DNA from: Miniimonas arenae
Lineage (GTDB): Bacteria; Actinomycetota; Actinomycetes; Actinomycetales; Beutenbergiaceae
Assembly (NCBI RefSeq): GCF_006351005.1
Contig: NZ_VENP01000023.1
Coordinates: 1-48,414 of the forward strand
Direction: 5' to 3'
Length of the DNA: 48,414 nucleotides
Shown here: one piece after another, positions 16,643 through 25,444 of the stretch
How positions within the stretch are numbered: position 1 is the first letter of the stretch
How the letters are laid out: the number at the start of each line of letters is the position of its first letter
The notes under the pieces: generated by a model
Seen by the model: only the letters and a program-made list of their open reading frames with translations
Database searches by the model: none
Told to the model about the DNA's origin: nothing
Made by a program: the position numbers and the translations under genes

Positions 16643-17400
16643 CGGAGTCGACCCTCCCCGAACCGACCACCCCCGGCAGCTCGGCCCGCGACACCGCCGC
16701 GCCCGCCGACCCGATGCCGACGTACGGCGACGGCCCCGGCACCGCCGTCGAGTCCGGCGCCCCGGACCGCCTCGGCTACGCGCTGTGGGCCGTGTTCGGC
16801 CGACGCGGCAGCCACGGCGTGCACGCTGCGCTCGCCGACGTCGCCCTGCCCGACGGCGTCACGCTGCGCGGCACCTACGACGTCTCGGGCCTGCGCGCCG
16901 ACGCCGACCTGCTCGTGTGGCTGACCGGAGCGGACGCCGCGGACCTGCAGGCCGCGCTGCGCGTGCTGCGCCGGCTCGAGCCGTTCGCGTCCATGGCCCC
17001 GGTCTGGAACGCCCTCGGCGTGCACCGCGACGCCGAGTTCATGCGCAACCACTCCCCGGCCTACATGCGCGGCCTGCCGCCCAAGGAGTGGCTCACCGTC
17101 TACCCGTTCGTGCGCAGCTACGAGTGGTACGTGCTGCCCGAGGAGGAGCGCCGCGGCATGCTCGCGCAGCACGGCCGCAAGGGCTCGGAGTACCCGCAGG
17201 TGCAGACCAACACGGTCGCGAGCTTCGCGCTCGGCGACTACGAGTGGCTCCTCGCCCTCGAGGCCGAGGACCCCGTGCACCTCGTGGACCTCATGCGCCA
17301 CCTGCGCGCCACCGAGGCGCGGCGCCACGTGCGCGAGGAGGTCCCGTTCTTCACCGGTCGGCTCCTGCGGGTCGACGAGATCGAGGAGGTCGTCTCATGA
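16639..17400 (+). CDS. hemQ: Coproheme decarboxylase HemQ/ChdC
   Basis: 253 aa member of the chlorite dismutase-like fold. It oxidatively removes two propionates of coproheme to give heme b, the last step of the Gram-positive route, using hydrogen peroxide. Residues 1-42 are a proline-rich, likely disordered extension. The core has the family runs MAPVWNALGVHRDAEFMRNHSPAYMRG, YPFVRSYEWYVLPEEERRGML (Y164 of WYVLP corresponds to the radical-forming tyrosine) and HGRKGSEYPQVQTNTVASF. The gene overlaps hemY and hemH by four bases on each side, so decarboxylase, oxidase and ferrochelatase are made in step. Confidence 0.96.
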   Translation: MTESTLPEPTTPGSSARDTAAPADPMPTYGDGPGTAVESGAPDRLGYALWAVFGRRGSHGVHAALADVALPDGVTLRGTYDVSGLRADADLLVWLTGADAADLQAALRVLRRLEPFASMAPVWNALGVHRDAEFMRNHSPAYMRGLPPKEWLTVYPFVRSYEWYVLPEEERRGMLAQHGRKGSEYPQVQTNTVASFALGDYEWLLALEAEDPVHLVDLMRHLRATEARRHVREEVPFFTGRLLRVDEIEEVVS

Positions 17401-18641
17401 CCACGGTCACCCACGCCGACGGCGCCGGCCCGGCCGGAGGCCGGGACGACGCGGCCCGGCCCGCCGTCGTGCCGTACGCCTCGCCCGCGGCCGCCGCCGG
17501 TCCGGAGCACGTCGAGGAGCCCGTCGCCTACGACGCGATCCTGCTCGCCGGGTTCGGCGGGCCCGAGGGTCAGGACGACGTCATCCCCTTCCTGCGCAAC
17601 GTCACGCGCGGGCGCGGGATCCCGGACGAGCGCCTCGAGGAGGTGGCCCACCACTACCGCCACTTCGGCGGGGTGAGCCCGATCAACGAGCACAACCGCC
17701 AGCTGCGTGCCGCGCTGCAGGCCGAGCTCGACGCCCGCGGCCTGGACCTGCCCGTCTACTGGGGCAACCGGAACTGGGCGCCCTACCTCGAGGAGGCCGT
17801 GCGCGAGGCCGCCGACGCGGGGGACACCCGCCTCATCGCGATCGCGACGAGCGCGTACTCGAGCTTCTCCTCCTGCCGCCAGTACCGCGAGGACTTCGCG
17901 CGCGTGCTCGAGGCGACCGGCCTGGGCGAGAGCGTCACCATCGACAAGGTGCGCCCGTTCTTCGACCACCCCGGCTTCGTGCATGCGTTCGTCGCCGGCG
18001 TGCGTGACGCGGTGCTCGACCTCACCACGGGCGAGGACGCCGTGCCGGTCGACGCGGTGCGGGTGCTGTTCGCGACCCACTCGATCCCGACGGCGGACGC
18101 CCGCCGGTCCGGACCCGCCGACCTCAACGAGCGGCTCGGCCACGGCGACGGCGGCTCCTACGCCGCGCAGCACCGCGCGGTCGCGGCGTACGTGGTGGAG
18201 CAGGTCACCGCGGCGACCGGGCTGGAGCCGGGGTGGGACCTCGTCTACCAGTCCCGCTCCGGGCCCCCGAGCCAGCCGTGGCTCGAGCCCGACGTCAACG
18301 ACCGGATCGCCGAGCTGCCCGGCGAGGGCGTGCGCGCCGTCGTCATCGTGCCGCTCGGGTTCGTCTCGGACCACATGGAGGTCATGTGGGACCTGGACGA
18401 GGAGGCCATGGAGACGGCCGCCGAGCACGGCCTGCGGGCCGTGCGCACGCCGACCCCGGGCGTCGACCCGGTCTACGTGAGCGGCCTGGTCGACCTCGTC
18501 CTCGAGCGCGTGCACGGCACGCCGACGGCCGAGCGGCCCGCGGTGACCGAGCTCGGGCCGTGGTTCGACGTGTGCCGGCCGGGGTGCTGCGAGAACGTGC
18601 GGGCGGGGTTCAAGCCGGCCGCCGCCGGGCTGGCCCCGTGA
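17397..18641 (+). CDS. hemH: Coproporphyrin ferrochelatase
   Basis: 414 aa ferrochelatase (CpfC) that inserts Fe(II) into coproporphyrin III. The core (about 45-385) has LLAGFGGPEG, HFGGVSPIN, the substrate-site YWGNRNWAPYL, the metal-binding histidine in FATHSIP and VVIVPLGFVSDHMEV with the second acidic site. Cysteines C160 (SSCRQY) and C393/C397/C398 (CRPGCC) near the C-terminus are placed like the ligands of the [2Fe-2S] cluster in actinobacterial ferrochelatases. The first 43 residues are a variable extension. ATG overlaps the hemQ stop; the stop overlaps the GTG of hemC. The cluster makes iron status a possible control on the enzyme itself. Confidence 0.96.
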   Translation: MTTVTHADGAGPAGGRDDAARPAVVPYASPAAAAGPEHVEEPVAYDAILLAGFGGPEGQDDVIPFLRNVTRGRGIPDERLEEVAHHYRHFGGVSPINEHNRQLRAALQAELDARGLDLPVYWGNRNWAPYLEEAVREAADAGDTRLIAIATSAYSSFSSCRQYREDFARVLEATGLGESVTIDKVRPFFDHPGFVHAFVAGVRDAVLDLTTGEDAVPVDAVRVLFATHSIPTADARRSGPADLNERLGHGDGGSYAAQHRAVAAYVVEQVTAATGLEPGWDLVYQSRSGPPSQPWLEPDVNDRIAELPGEGVRAVVIVPLGFVSDHMEVMWDLDEEAMETAAEHGLRAVRTPTPGVDPVYVSGLVDLVLERVHGTPTAERPAVTELGPWFDVCRPGCCENVRAGFKPAAAGLAP

Positions 18642-19576
18642 CGCTGCGCGTCGGCACCCGGGGGAGCGCGCTCGCGCTCGCCCAGACCCGAGCGCTCCTG
18701 GCGGACGTGCCCGACGTCGAGCTCGTCACCGTGACCAGTCACGGCGACCGCTCGACGGCGAGCCTCGCCTCCCTCGGCGGCACCGGCGTGTTCGTCACCG
18801 CGCTGCGCGACGCGCTGCTCGCGGGCGACGTCGACGCCGTCGTGCACTCCTGCAAGGACCTGCCGACGGCGCCGCACGAGGAGGTCGAGCTCCTCGCGCT
18901 GCCCGCGCGGGCGGACGCCCGCGACGTCCTCGTCGGCGCGGGTGGCGCCCGGCTGGCGGACCTGCCGGTCGGCGCGCGCGTGGGCACCGGCTCCCCGCGG
19001 CGTCGGGCCCAGCTGCTGCGCGCGCGGCCGGACCTGGACGTCGCCGACATCCGCGGCAACGTCGACACCCGGTTGCGCCGCGTGCAGGACCCGGGCACCC
19101 CGGAGGAGCGCCTGGACGCCGTCGTGCTCGCGGCAGCCGGGCTGGACCGCCTCGGCCGCCTCGGCGAGGCGAGCGAGCTGCTCGACCTCGTGGCGTGGCC
19201 GACGGCGCCCGCCCAGGGCGCGCTCGCCGTCGAGGTCCGCCGCGACGCGCCGCCCGCGGTGCGCGACGCCGTCGCGGCCCTCGACGACCCGGCGACCCGG
19301 CGCGCGGCCACGGCCGAGCGCATCGTGCTGCGGCTCCTCGAGGCCGGGTGCGCCGCACCCCTCGGCGTCTCGGTCACGGGCGGCGAGCTCGTCGCCGAGG
19401 CGTACGCGCTCGACGGAGCACGCGCGGTCCGCGCGACGGCGCCACTGGGCGCGGCGGGCGCGGGGAATGCGCCGGCGGCTGACGGCGTCGCCGTCGGGGA
19501 GGCCGACCCCGAGTCCGTGGCGCGCGACGTCGTCGCGGCGCTCCTGCGCGACGGTGCGGCGGGGCTGCTCTCGTGA
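18638..19576 (+). CDS. hemC: Porphobilinogen deaminase (hydroxymethylbilane synthase)
   Basis: 312 aa cytoplasmic enzyme that joins four porphobilinogens into hydroxymethylbilane. The N-terminus LRVGTRGSALALAQT, the catalytic aspartate region AVVHSCKDLPT, the arginines of GTGSPRRRAQLLRARPDL and IRGNVDTRLRR, and the dipyrromethane-cofactor cysteine C238 in LEAGCAAPLG are all in place. Start GTG 18638 overlaps the hemH stop by four bases; a GTG-TGA overlap also leads into hemD. In biochemical order it acts before hemE, so operon order does not follow pathway order. Confidence 0.97.
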   Translation: MTLRVGTRGSALALAQTRALLADVPDVELVTVTSHGDRSTASLASLGGTGVFVTALRDALLAGDVDAVVHSCKDLPTAPHEEVELLALPARADARDVLVGAGGARLADLPVGARVGTGSPRRRAQLLRARPDLDVADIRGNVDTRLRRVQDPGTPEERLDAVVLAAAGLDRLGRLGEASELLDLVAWPTAPAQGALAVEVRRDAPPAVRDAVAALDDPATRRAATAERIVLRLLEAGCAAPLGVSVTGGELVAEAYALDGARAVRATAPLGAAGAGNAPAADGVAVGEADPESVARDVVAALLRDGAAGLLS

Positions 19577-20487
19577 CCGGCGCCACGCCCGGCGGCGAGC
19601 TCGCGGACGAGCCCGACGGCCGGCCCGACGACGAGCCGACGGGCGACGGCGTGTGGGGCCGGACCGTGCTGCTCACGCGCGACGCCGAGCGTGGTCGCGC
19701 GTTCGCGACCCAGGTGCGGGCGCGCGGGGGCTACCCGCTGCTCGACCCGCTGCAGACCTACGGACCACCGGCGAGCCCGCAGGCGCTCGCCGTCGCCGTC
19801 GCCCGCCTCGCCGCGGGCGAGCTGGACTGGCTCGTGCTCACCAGCGCCCGCGCGGTCGACGCCCTCGTCGAGGCCGCCGGCTCGGCCAGTGTGGACGTGG
19901 GCGGGGCGCGCGTTGCCGCGGTGGGGGCGGCAACGGCGGCCCGGGCGACGGCGGCGGGGATGGCGGTCGAGCTCGTGCCCGAGCGCGCCTCCGCCGCCGG
20001 CCTGCTCGCCGCGTGGCCCGTGGGCGGGGAGGGTGAGCGCGTGCTCCTGCCGCTGTCGGCACTCGCACCCGACACGCTCGTGGCCGGCCTGTCGGCGTTC
20101 GGGCTCGTGCCCGAGCGCGTCGAGGCCTACTCCGTGCAGCCGCAGGAGCCGTGCGTCGCGCTCGAGGCCGCACTCGCGAGCGGCCCGCTCCTGGGCGCCG
20201 TCGTGACGTCCGGGTCGACCGCGCGTCGCCTCGCCGACATCACCCTCGGCCGCGACCGCGCGCCCGTCCCGGTCGTCGTCGCGATCGGCGACACGACGGC
20301 GCAGCACGCGCGCGACGCGGGGCTGACCGTCGCCGCGGTCGCCCCGCAGCCCGACGCGTTCACGCTCGTGATGACGCTCGCCGACGCGCTCGACGAAGTG
20401 CTCGAGGGCATCCCCGCGCCGGCGCACCCCGACACCGCGCACCCCGACACCGCGCACCCCGACACCCCCTCACCGGAGGCCTCGTGA
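19573..20487 (+). CDS. hemD: Uroporphyrinogen III synthase
   Basis: 304 aa enzyme closing hydroxymethylbilane to uroporphyrinogen III with inversion of ring D. Sequence conservation in the family is low; the best markers are [47 protein letters not shown] and [14 protein letters not shown], giving the two-lobed HemD layout. Position between hemC and hemB is decisive. Residues 1-30 are an acidic extension and the last 20 are disordered, with a 15-bp unit repeated three times that encodes AHPDT. GTG 19573 overlaps the hemC stop. Confidence 0.92.
   Translation: MTGATPGGELADEPDGRPDDEPTGDGVWGRTVLLTRDAERGRAFATQVRARGGYPLLDPLQTYGPPASPQALAVAVARLAAGELDWLVLTSARAVDALVEAAGSASVDVGGARVAAVGAATAARATAAGMAVELVPERASAAGLLAAWPVGGEGERVLLPLSALAPDTLVAGLSAFGLVPERVEAYSVQPQEPCVALEAALASGPLLGAVVTSGSTARRLADITLGRDRAPVPVVVAIGDTTAQHARDAGLTVAAVAPQPDAFTLVMTLADALDEVLEGIPAPAHPDTAHPDTAHPDTPSPEAS
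20422..20466 (+). repeat. 15-bp perfect tandem repeat in the hemD tail
   Basis: GCGCACCCCGACACC is present three times without mismatch (20422-20436, 20437-20451, 20452-20466), encoding AHPDT each time. It lies in the C-terminal tail just before the overlap with hemB. Unit length keeps the frame, so copy number can drift harmlessly. Confidence 0.95.
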
Positions 20488-21452
20488 CCACCGTCCGACC
20501 CCGGCGCCTGCGCGCCACCCCCGCGCTGCGCGCGCTCGTCGCCGAGACCCGGCTGCACCCCGAGCGGCTCGTGCTCCCGCTGTTCGTGCGCGAGGGTCTC
20601 ACCCAGCCGCACCCCATCGCGTCCATGCCCGGCGTGCAGCAGCACACCCTCGACTCGCTCCGGGCGGCGGCGGCCGAGGCCGCGGAAGCGGGCGTCGGCG
20701 GCGTCATGCTCTTCGGCGTGCCCGCGCACCGCGACGCCGTCGGCTCCGCGGCCGACGCCGCGGACGGAATCCTCAACGTCGCCACGGCCGCGGTGGCCGC
20801 CGAGGTCGGGGACGCGCTCGTCGTGCAGACCGACCTGTGCCTGGACGAGTTCACCGACCACGGGCACTGCGGCGTGCTCGACGGCGCGGGCCGGGTGGAC
20901 AACGACGCCACCCTGGAGCGCTACACCGCGATGGCGCTGGCTCAGGCCGAGGCGGGATCGGCCCTGCTCGGCCTGAGCGGCATGATGGACGGCCAGGTCG
21001 CGGCCGTGCGCGCCGCGCTCGACGACGCGGGCCGCTCCGACGTCGCGCTGCTGGCCTACTCCGCGAAGTACGCGTCCGCGTTCTACGGACCGTTCCGCGA
21101 CGCCGTCGACTCCGCCCTCACCGGCGACCGGCGCACCTACCAGCTCGACCCGGGCAACGGGCGAGAGGGGCTGCGCGAGGCCGCGCTCGACGTCGCCGAG
21201 GGTGCCGACGTCGTCATGGTGAAGCCCGCGTCGCACTACCTCGACGTGCTCGCGGCGGTCGCCGCCGCGAGCCCGGTGCCGGTCTGGGCGTACCAGGTGA
21301 GCGGCGAGTACGCGATGGTCGAGGCCGCGGCGGCGCACGGCTGGCTCGACCGCGAACGCGCGGTCACCGAGTCGCTCGTCGCGATCCACCGCGCGGGCGC
21401 CGACGTCGTGCTCACCTACTGGGCGACCGAGGTCGCCCGGTGGCTGCGATGA
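20484..21452 (+). CDS. hemB: Delta-aminolevulinic acid dehydratase (porphobilinogen synthase)
   Basis: 322 aa enzyme condensing two 5-aminolevulinates into porphobilinogen. Both Schiff-base lysines are visible, K195 in AYSAKYAS and K247 in [10 protein letters not shown]. The metal site reads [14 protein letters not shown], giving C119, D121 and C129; compared with the three-cysteine zinc site of the E. coli enzyme one position is aspartate, a mixed form. GTG 20484 overlaps the hemD stop by four bases, and the stop overlaps the ATG of hemL. Length is standard. Confidence 0.97.
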   Translation: MTTVRPRRLRATPALRALVAETRLHPERLVLPLFVREGLTQPHPIASMPGVQQHTLDSLRAAAAEAAEAGVGGVMLFGVPAHRDAVGSAADAADGILNVATAAVAAEVGDALVVQTDLCLDEFTDHGHCGVLDGAGRVDNDATLERYTAMALAQAEAGSALLGLSGMMDGQVAAVRAALDDAGRSDVALLAYSAKYASAFYGPFRDAVDSALTGDRRTYQLDPGNGREGLREAALDVAEGADVVMVKPASHYLDVLAAVAAASPVPVWAYQVSGEYAMVEAAAAHGWLDRERAVTESLVAIHRAGADVVLTYWATEVARWLR

Positions 21453-22765
21453 CGCGCGGGAGGAGCAACGAGGCCGAGTTCGCGCGGGCGCGCCACGCGA
21501 TCCCGGGCGGCGTGGACTCCCCGGTCCGGGCCTACGGCTCGGTCGGGGGCACGCCCCGGTTCCTCGTGCGTGCCCGCGGTGCCTCGGTCTGGGACGTCGA
21601 GGGCCGCGAGTACACCGACCTGGTCTGCTCCTGGGGACCGGCGCTGCTCGGCCACGCGCACCCCGAGGTGGTCGCCGCCGTCCAGCAGGCGGCCGCGGAC
21701 GGGCTCTCGTTCGGGGCGCCGACACCGGGGGAGACGCTGCTCGCGGAGGAGATCCGCGCCCGCGTCCCGGGCGCGGAGAAGGTGCGTCTCGTGTCCACCG
21801 GTACCGAGGCGACGATGACCGCGCTGCGGCTGGCCCGCGGTGCGACCGGGCGGCCGCTGGTCGTGAAGTTCGCCGGTCACTACCACGGGCACTCCGACGG
21901 CCTCCTCGCGCAGGCCGGCTCCGGCGTCGCGACCCAGGGCCTGCCGGGCTCGGCGGGCGTGCCGGAGCCGATCGCCGCGCAGACCCTCGTGCTGCCCTAC
22001 AACGACCTCGCCGCCCTGGCGACGGCGTTCGCGGCGCACCCGGGCCGGATCGCGGCCGTCATCACCGAGGCCGCCGGCGCGAACGCCGGCGTGCTGCGGC
22101 CCGATCCCGGCTTCAACGCCGCGCTGGCCCGGATCTGTCACGAGAACGGCACGCTGCTCGTGCTCGACGAGGTGCTCACCGGGTTCCGCGTCGGACCGGC
22201 CGGCTGGTGGGGCCTCGACGAGACGCCGTTCACGCCGGACCTCGTGACGTTCGGCAAGGTCGTCGGCGGCGGGATGCCGCTGGCCGCGCTCGGCGGCCGG
22301 CCCGAGCTCATGGACCTGCTCGCCCCGCTCGGGCCCGTCTACCAGGCGGGCACCCTGAGCGGGAACCCGCTCGCGGTGGCCGCCGGGCTCGCGACCCTGC
22401 GCCTGGCCGACGCCACGGTGTACGCCCACGTCGATCGCGCTGCCGGCGTCGTGGCCGACGCCGTGGAGCGCGAGCTCGCCGCGGCCGGCGTCGCCGCGGT
22501 GGTCCCGAGGGCGGGCAACCTGTTCTCGATCGCGTTCCGGACCGGCACGGTGCGGGACTACGACGACGCCCGCGACCAGGAGGACTGGCGCTACCCGCCG
22601 TTCTTCGCCGCGATGCTCGAGCAGGGCGTCAGCCTGCCGCCGAGCGTGTACGAGGCCTGGTTCCTCTCTTCAGCGCACGACGACGCGGCGCTGGACCGCA
22701 TCCTGCGCGCGCTGCCCGCAGCGGCAGGTGCGGCGGCCGCGGCCACGCCGCCGCCGCAGCACTGA
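21449..22765 (+). CDS. hemL: Glutamate-1-semialdehyde 2,1-aminomutase
   Basis: 438 aa PLP enzyme that moves the amino group of glutamate-1-semialdehyde to make 5-aminolevulinate, the step after HemA. The PLP lysine is K270 in [22 protein letters not shown] holds the pyridine-nitrogen aspartate; [13 protein letters not shown] and [15 protein letters not shown] are also typical. The C-terminal 20 residues are an alanine/proline tail. It closes the heme operon, so with hemA at the other end the two enzymes that must pass on an unstable aldehyde are encoded farthest apart. The gene converges on the siderophore-interacting protein gene. Confidence 0.97.
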   Translation: MTRGRSNEAEFARARHAIPGGVDSPVRAYGSVGGTPRFLVRARGASVWDVEGREYTDLVCSWGPALLGHAHPEVVAAVQQAAADGLSFGAPTPGETLLAEEIRARVPGAEKVRLVSTGTEATMTALRLARGATGRPLVVKFAGHYHGHSDGLLAQAGSGVATQGLPGSAGVPEPIAAQTLVLPYNDLAALATAFAAHPGRIAAVITEAAGANAGVLRPDPGFNAALARICHENGTLLVLDEVLTGFRVGPAGWWGLDETPFTPDLVTFGKVVGGGMPLAALGGRPELMDLLAPLGPVYQAGTLSGNPLAVAAGLATLRLADATVYAHVDRAAGVVADAVERELAAAGVAAVVPRAGNLFSIAFRTGTVRDYDDARDQEDWRYPPFFAAMLEQGVSLPPSVYEAWFLSSAHDDAALDRILRALPAAAGAAAAATPPPQH

Positions 22766-22800
22766 GCGCGCACCGTCCTCGGTGCACGGTGGTGCCCGGC

Positions 22801-22818
22801 GGTGCACGCGGATGCACC
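22801..22818. terminator. Small inverted repeat between convergent hemL and the SIP gene
   Basis: GGTGCA (22801-22806) and TGCACC (22813-22818) form a 6-bp stem right against the stop of the leftward gene and 35 bases past the hemL stop. Further GGTGCAC copies nearby (22781) may give alternative pairings. It is a weak candidate for a shared terminator. Confidence 0.35.
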
Positions 22819-23628
22819 TCACCGCGAGGCGCGCGCCCCGAACTTCCAGTATCCGCAGAACGACACGTGCTCCTTCGGCACGCCCCGGGCCACCACGTCT
22901 CGTCGCGCGCCGGTCGCCAGCGCCTGCTCGCCGATCGCGAACACGTACGGCACGCCGTCGGGCAGGGTCGCCGCGCCGAGCGCCGCGAGCGCCGCGACGC
23001 CCGGCCGCGCGTGCGCGTCGGTGCGCACCACGAGCTGCACGGTGACGCCGTCGGGCGCCTCGAGGTCCTGGGCGTCCTCGGCGCTCGGCAGCTCGAGGAT
23101 CACCGTGCCGCGTACGTCCCGGGGCAGGTCGCGGCAGATCCCGGCGACGGCCGGCAGCCCGGACTCGTCGCTCACCACGAGGACGGAGTCGGTGTCCGCG
23201 GGCGGGTTCCAGATCCGGCCCTCGTCGAGCACGGCCGCGGGATCGCCGGGCTTGACGTGCACGGCCCACGAGGCGAACGAGGCCTCGGTGGGGGAGACCT
23301 CGCCGTGCACCACGACGTCGACGTCGAGCTCGTCGCCGCGCAGCTCGCGCACCGTGTAGTTGCGCAGGAGCGGCCGCACGGTCTCCGGGAGCGTCACGTA
23401 CCGGACGTAGGACACGAGGCCGACGTCCTTGAGCAGGTGCAGCTCGGTCTGGCCCGGGCGGCGCACGAGGGCCCGGAACCACTGGTCGAAGCCGAGCGGG
23501 GCGATCTCACCCGCCCCGCCGAGCGTCACGCGCTGCACGTGCGGGCTGATCCGTTCGCTGCCCGTCACGGTGAGGGGGACGACGCGCGCGGTGTCGGGCT
23601 TGACCGGGTCGATGCGAAGGCGAGTCAT
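22819..23628 (-). CDS. Siderophore-interacting protein (FAD-dependent ferric-siderophore reductase)
   Basis: 269 aa SIP-family flavoprotein. It releases iron from imported ferric siderophores by reducing it with NAD(P)H. The FAD-binding signature RNYTVREL near residue 89, the phosphate-binding HGEVSPTEASFASWAV region near 108-123, and the C-terminal FCGYWKFG are diagnostic. The ATG at 23628 is preceded at seven bases by TAGGCT, and this -10 lies inside a DtxR/IdeR-like box, so iron repression is expected. Divergent from the zinc-peptidase gene. Sited directly after the heme operon, it may supply ferrous iron for HemH; this link is positional inference. Confidence 0.93.
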   Translation of the reverse strand: MTRLRIDPVKPDTARVVPLTVTGSERISPHVQRVTLGGAGEIAPLGFDQWFRALVRRPGQTELHLLKDVGLVSYVRYVTLPETVRPLLRNYTVRELRGDELDVDVVVHGEVSPTEASFASWAVHVKPGDPAAVLDEGRIWNPPADTDSVLVVSDESGLPAVAGICRDLPRDVRGTVILELPSAEDAQDLEAPDGVTVQLVVRTDAHARPGVAALAALGAATLPDGVPYVFAIGEQALATGARRDVVARGVPKEHVSFCGYWKFGARASR

Positions 23629-23647
23629 GAAGGTGAGCCTAACCTCA
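23629..23647 (-). promoter_or_regulatory. DtxR/IdeR iron box overlapping the -10 of the SIP gene
   Basis: The 19-bp site (plus strand GAAGGTGAGCCTAACCTCA) matches the DtxR/IdeR consensus TTAGGTTAGCCTAACCTAA at 15 of 19 positions, with the central AGCCTAACCT intact. It contains the -10 hexamer TAGGCT (minus strand, 23636-23641) and touches the ATG of the SIP gene. Binding of the iron-loaded repressor would block the polymerase. Count made by eye. Confidence 0.75.
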
Positions 23648-23686
23648 TCCCTGGGCCGATGCGGCGGCTCCCGTCGTGAACGGACC

Positions 23687-23692
23687 TAGCAT
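23687..23692 (+). promoter_or_regulatory. Putative -10 box of the zinc-peptidase gene (leaderless)
   Basis: TAGCAT is followed by six bases and GTG 23699, with no Shine-Dalgarno sequence. It lies 40 bases from the iron box on the other strand, so iron control of this direction is possible but not indicated. Confidence 0.45.
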
Positions 23693-23698
23693 CTCCCC

Positions 23699-24808
23699 GT
23701 GCACCACTACCGCTGTCCGCAGTGCTCCGGTCTCCTCTACTCCGACTCGCTCGCCTGCCGGTCGTGCGGCACGGAGATCGGCGTCCACCCGCCCTCGCAG
23801 CGGTTCCTGTCCGTGCAGCCCGACGGCGTGGAGCGGGACGGGACGCGCTGGTTCGCGTGCGGCAACCGGGACCAGCGGTGCAACTGGCTCGTCGACGTCG
23901 CCTCCGGGGACGAGCGGTGCACCGCCTGCCGGATGACCCGACGCATCCCCGAGCCCGACGACACCCTCGCGATCGCCAAGCTCGCCAAGGTGGCCAAGGA
24001 CAAGCGCCGCCTGCTGCTCCACCTCGCCAGCCTCGGCCTGCCGATCACGCCGTGGTACGAGCAGCCCGGCGGCCTCGGCTTCGACCTCCTGTCCTCCCGG
24101 TCGGGGAACGGCCCGGTGCGCATCGGGCACGCGGGCGGGATCATCACGATCGACCTCGCCGAGTCTCTTGACGACCACCGCGAGCGGCTGCGGGTCTCCC
24201 TCGGCGAGCCGTACCGCACGATGCTGGGGCACTTCCGGCACGAGTCGGGGCACTACTACCAGCGCGTGCTCGTGGAGACGACCGACTGGATCGGGGAGTG
24301 CCGTGAGCTGTTCGGCGACGAGCGCGCCTCCTACGCCGACGCGATCTCGCGGCACTACAGCGAGGGAGCGCCGCAGGGCTGGATCCAGGGCTACATCTCC
24401 GAGTACGCGACGATGCACCCGTGGGAGGACTTCGCGGAGACGTGGGCCCACTACCTGCACATCACGGACACCCTCGGCGTGCTCGCAGAGGCGGGCGTCG
24501 AGCTGCTCGCCGACCGGCACCCCGACCTCCTGCCGCGGGACATCACGCCGCGCACGAGCTATCACGGCCGCGAGACGCGGGAGATGCTCCAGGACTGGTA
24601 CTGGTGCTCCAAGCTGCTCAACCGCGCGAACCAGGCGATGGGCAAGGGCGACCTCTACCCGTTCGGGATCGTCGCCGCCGTCGCACGCAAGCTCGACTTC
24701 GTCCACCGCGTCGTCCAGGACGCCTCCGCCGGTTCTGCTCCCGAGTCCGGGCCCGACGGCGAGCACGAGTCGTCCGTGACGCCCGCCCCCGCGGGGGGTG
24801 CGGCATGA
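23699..24808 (+). CDS. Putative zinc-ribbon metallopeptidase (Peptidase_Mx-like)
   Basis: 369 aa protein. The N-terminus holds two CxxC zinc-ribbon pairs (CPQC...CRSC at about 6-23) and more cysteines (CGNRDQRCNW, CTAC) up to residue 78. The central part has HFRHESGHYYQR, an HExxH zinc-peptidase motif, and EDFAETWAHYLHI, which supplies a likely third ligand. This is the layout of the putative zinc-binding peptidase family of unknown function. The last 30 residues are disordered and include GPDGEHESS. The methyltransferase gene overlaps its stop by four bases, so the two are coupled. Confidence 0.78.
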   Translation: MHHYRCPQCSGLLYSDSLACRSCGTEIGVHPPSQRFLSVQPDGVERDGTRWFACGNRDQRCNWLVDVASGDERCTACRMTRRIPEPDDTLAIAKLAKVAKDKRRLLLHLASLGLPITPWYEQPGGLGFDLLSSRSGNGPVRIGHAGGIITIDLAESLDDHRERLRVSLGEPYRTMLGHFRHESGHYYQRVLVETTDWIGECRELFGDERASYADAISRHYSEGAPQGWIQGYISEYATMHPWEDFAETWAHYLHITDTLGVLAEAGVELLADRHPDLLPRDITPRTSYHGRETREMLQDWYWCSKLLNRANQAMGKGDLYPFGIVAAVARKLDFVHRVVQDASAGSAPESGPDGEHESSVTPAPAGGAA

Positions 24809-25434
24809 CGCGGCAGCCGTCGAGGTGGGAGGCGATCATCGCCGCCAACCCGGCGCACTCGACGTGGTACGTCGAGCGGTTCCGCGCCATGCGGGAGCAG
24901 GGCGCGGATCTCGACGGCGAGGCGCGCCTCGTGGACGCGATGCTCGCCCGTGGCTCGCGGGTGCTCGACGCGGGTGCGGGCACCGGTCGGGTGGGCGGCG
25001 CGCTGCACGCCCGTGGGCACACCGTCGTCGGCGTCGACGTCGACCCGGTGCTCGTCGCCGAGGCCGAGGCGGTCTACCCCGGCCCGACGTGGCTGCAGGG
25101 CGACCTGACGACCCTCGACCTGCCGGCGCGGGGGATCGCGGAGCCGTTCGACGCCGTCGTGCTCGCCGGGAACGTCCTGACGTTCCTCGCCCCGGGCAGC
25201 CACGCCGAGACCCTGGCGACGCTTGCGCGTCACCTCGCGCCCGAGGGCCGGATCGTGCTGGGGTTCGGCACGGCACGCGACTACGACGTCGCCCAGCTCG
25301 CCGACGACGTCACGACCGCCGGGCTCGTGGAGGACCTCCGACTCGGGACCTGGGACCTGCGGCCGTGGACGCCAGACTCCTCGTTCGTCGTGGCCGTGCT
25401 GCGGGCGGCGCGGCGGACGGGCGCGACCGCCTAG
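24805..25434 (+). CDS. Class I SAM-dependent methyltransferase
   Basis: 209 aa protein with the SAM-binding motif VLDAGAGTGRVGGAL at about 53-67, the acidic GVDVDPVLVAEAEAVYPG, and motif IV-like FDAVVLAGNVLTFL. The substrate cannot be read from the sequence. ATG 24805 overlaps the stop of the zinc-peptidase gene (ATGA), implying a joint role, possibly in protein processing or small-molecule modification. Its final bases overlap the -10 box of the next gene. Confidence 0.85.
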   Translation: MTRQPSRWEAIIAANPAHSTWYVERFRAMREQGADLDGEARLVDAMLARGSRVLDAGAGTGRVGGALHARGHTVVGVDVDPVLVAEAEAVYPGPTWLQGDLTTLDLPARGIAEPFDAVVLAGNVLTFLAPGSHAETLATLARHLAPEGRIVLGFGTARDYDVAQLADDVTTAGLVEDLRLGTWDLRPWTPDSSFVVAVLRAARRTGATA

Positions 25435-25437
25435 CCT
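25432..25437 (+). promoter_or_regulatory. Putative -10 box of the PH-domain gene (leaderless)
   Basis: TAGCCT, which begins with the TAG stop of the methyltransferase gene, is followed by seven bases and ATG 25445. No Shine-Dalgarno sequence lies between. Confidence 0.4.
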
Positions 25438-25444
25438 GGGCGGC

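Noticed and set aside
18739-20457. 572-codon minus-strand frame opposite hemC/hemD
   Set aside because: No domain, biased composition, antisense to two real genes with overlapping starts and stops.
20422-20466. Tandem repeat considered as part of a CRISPR or satellite array
   Set aside because: Units are contiguous 15-mers inside hemD without spacers.
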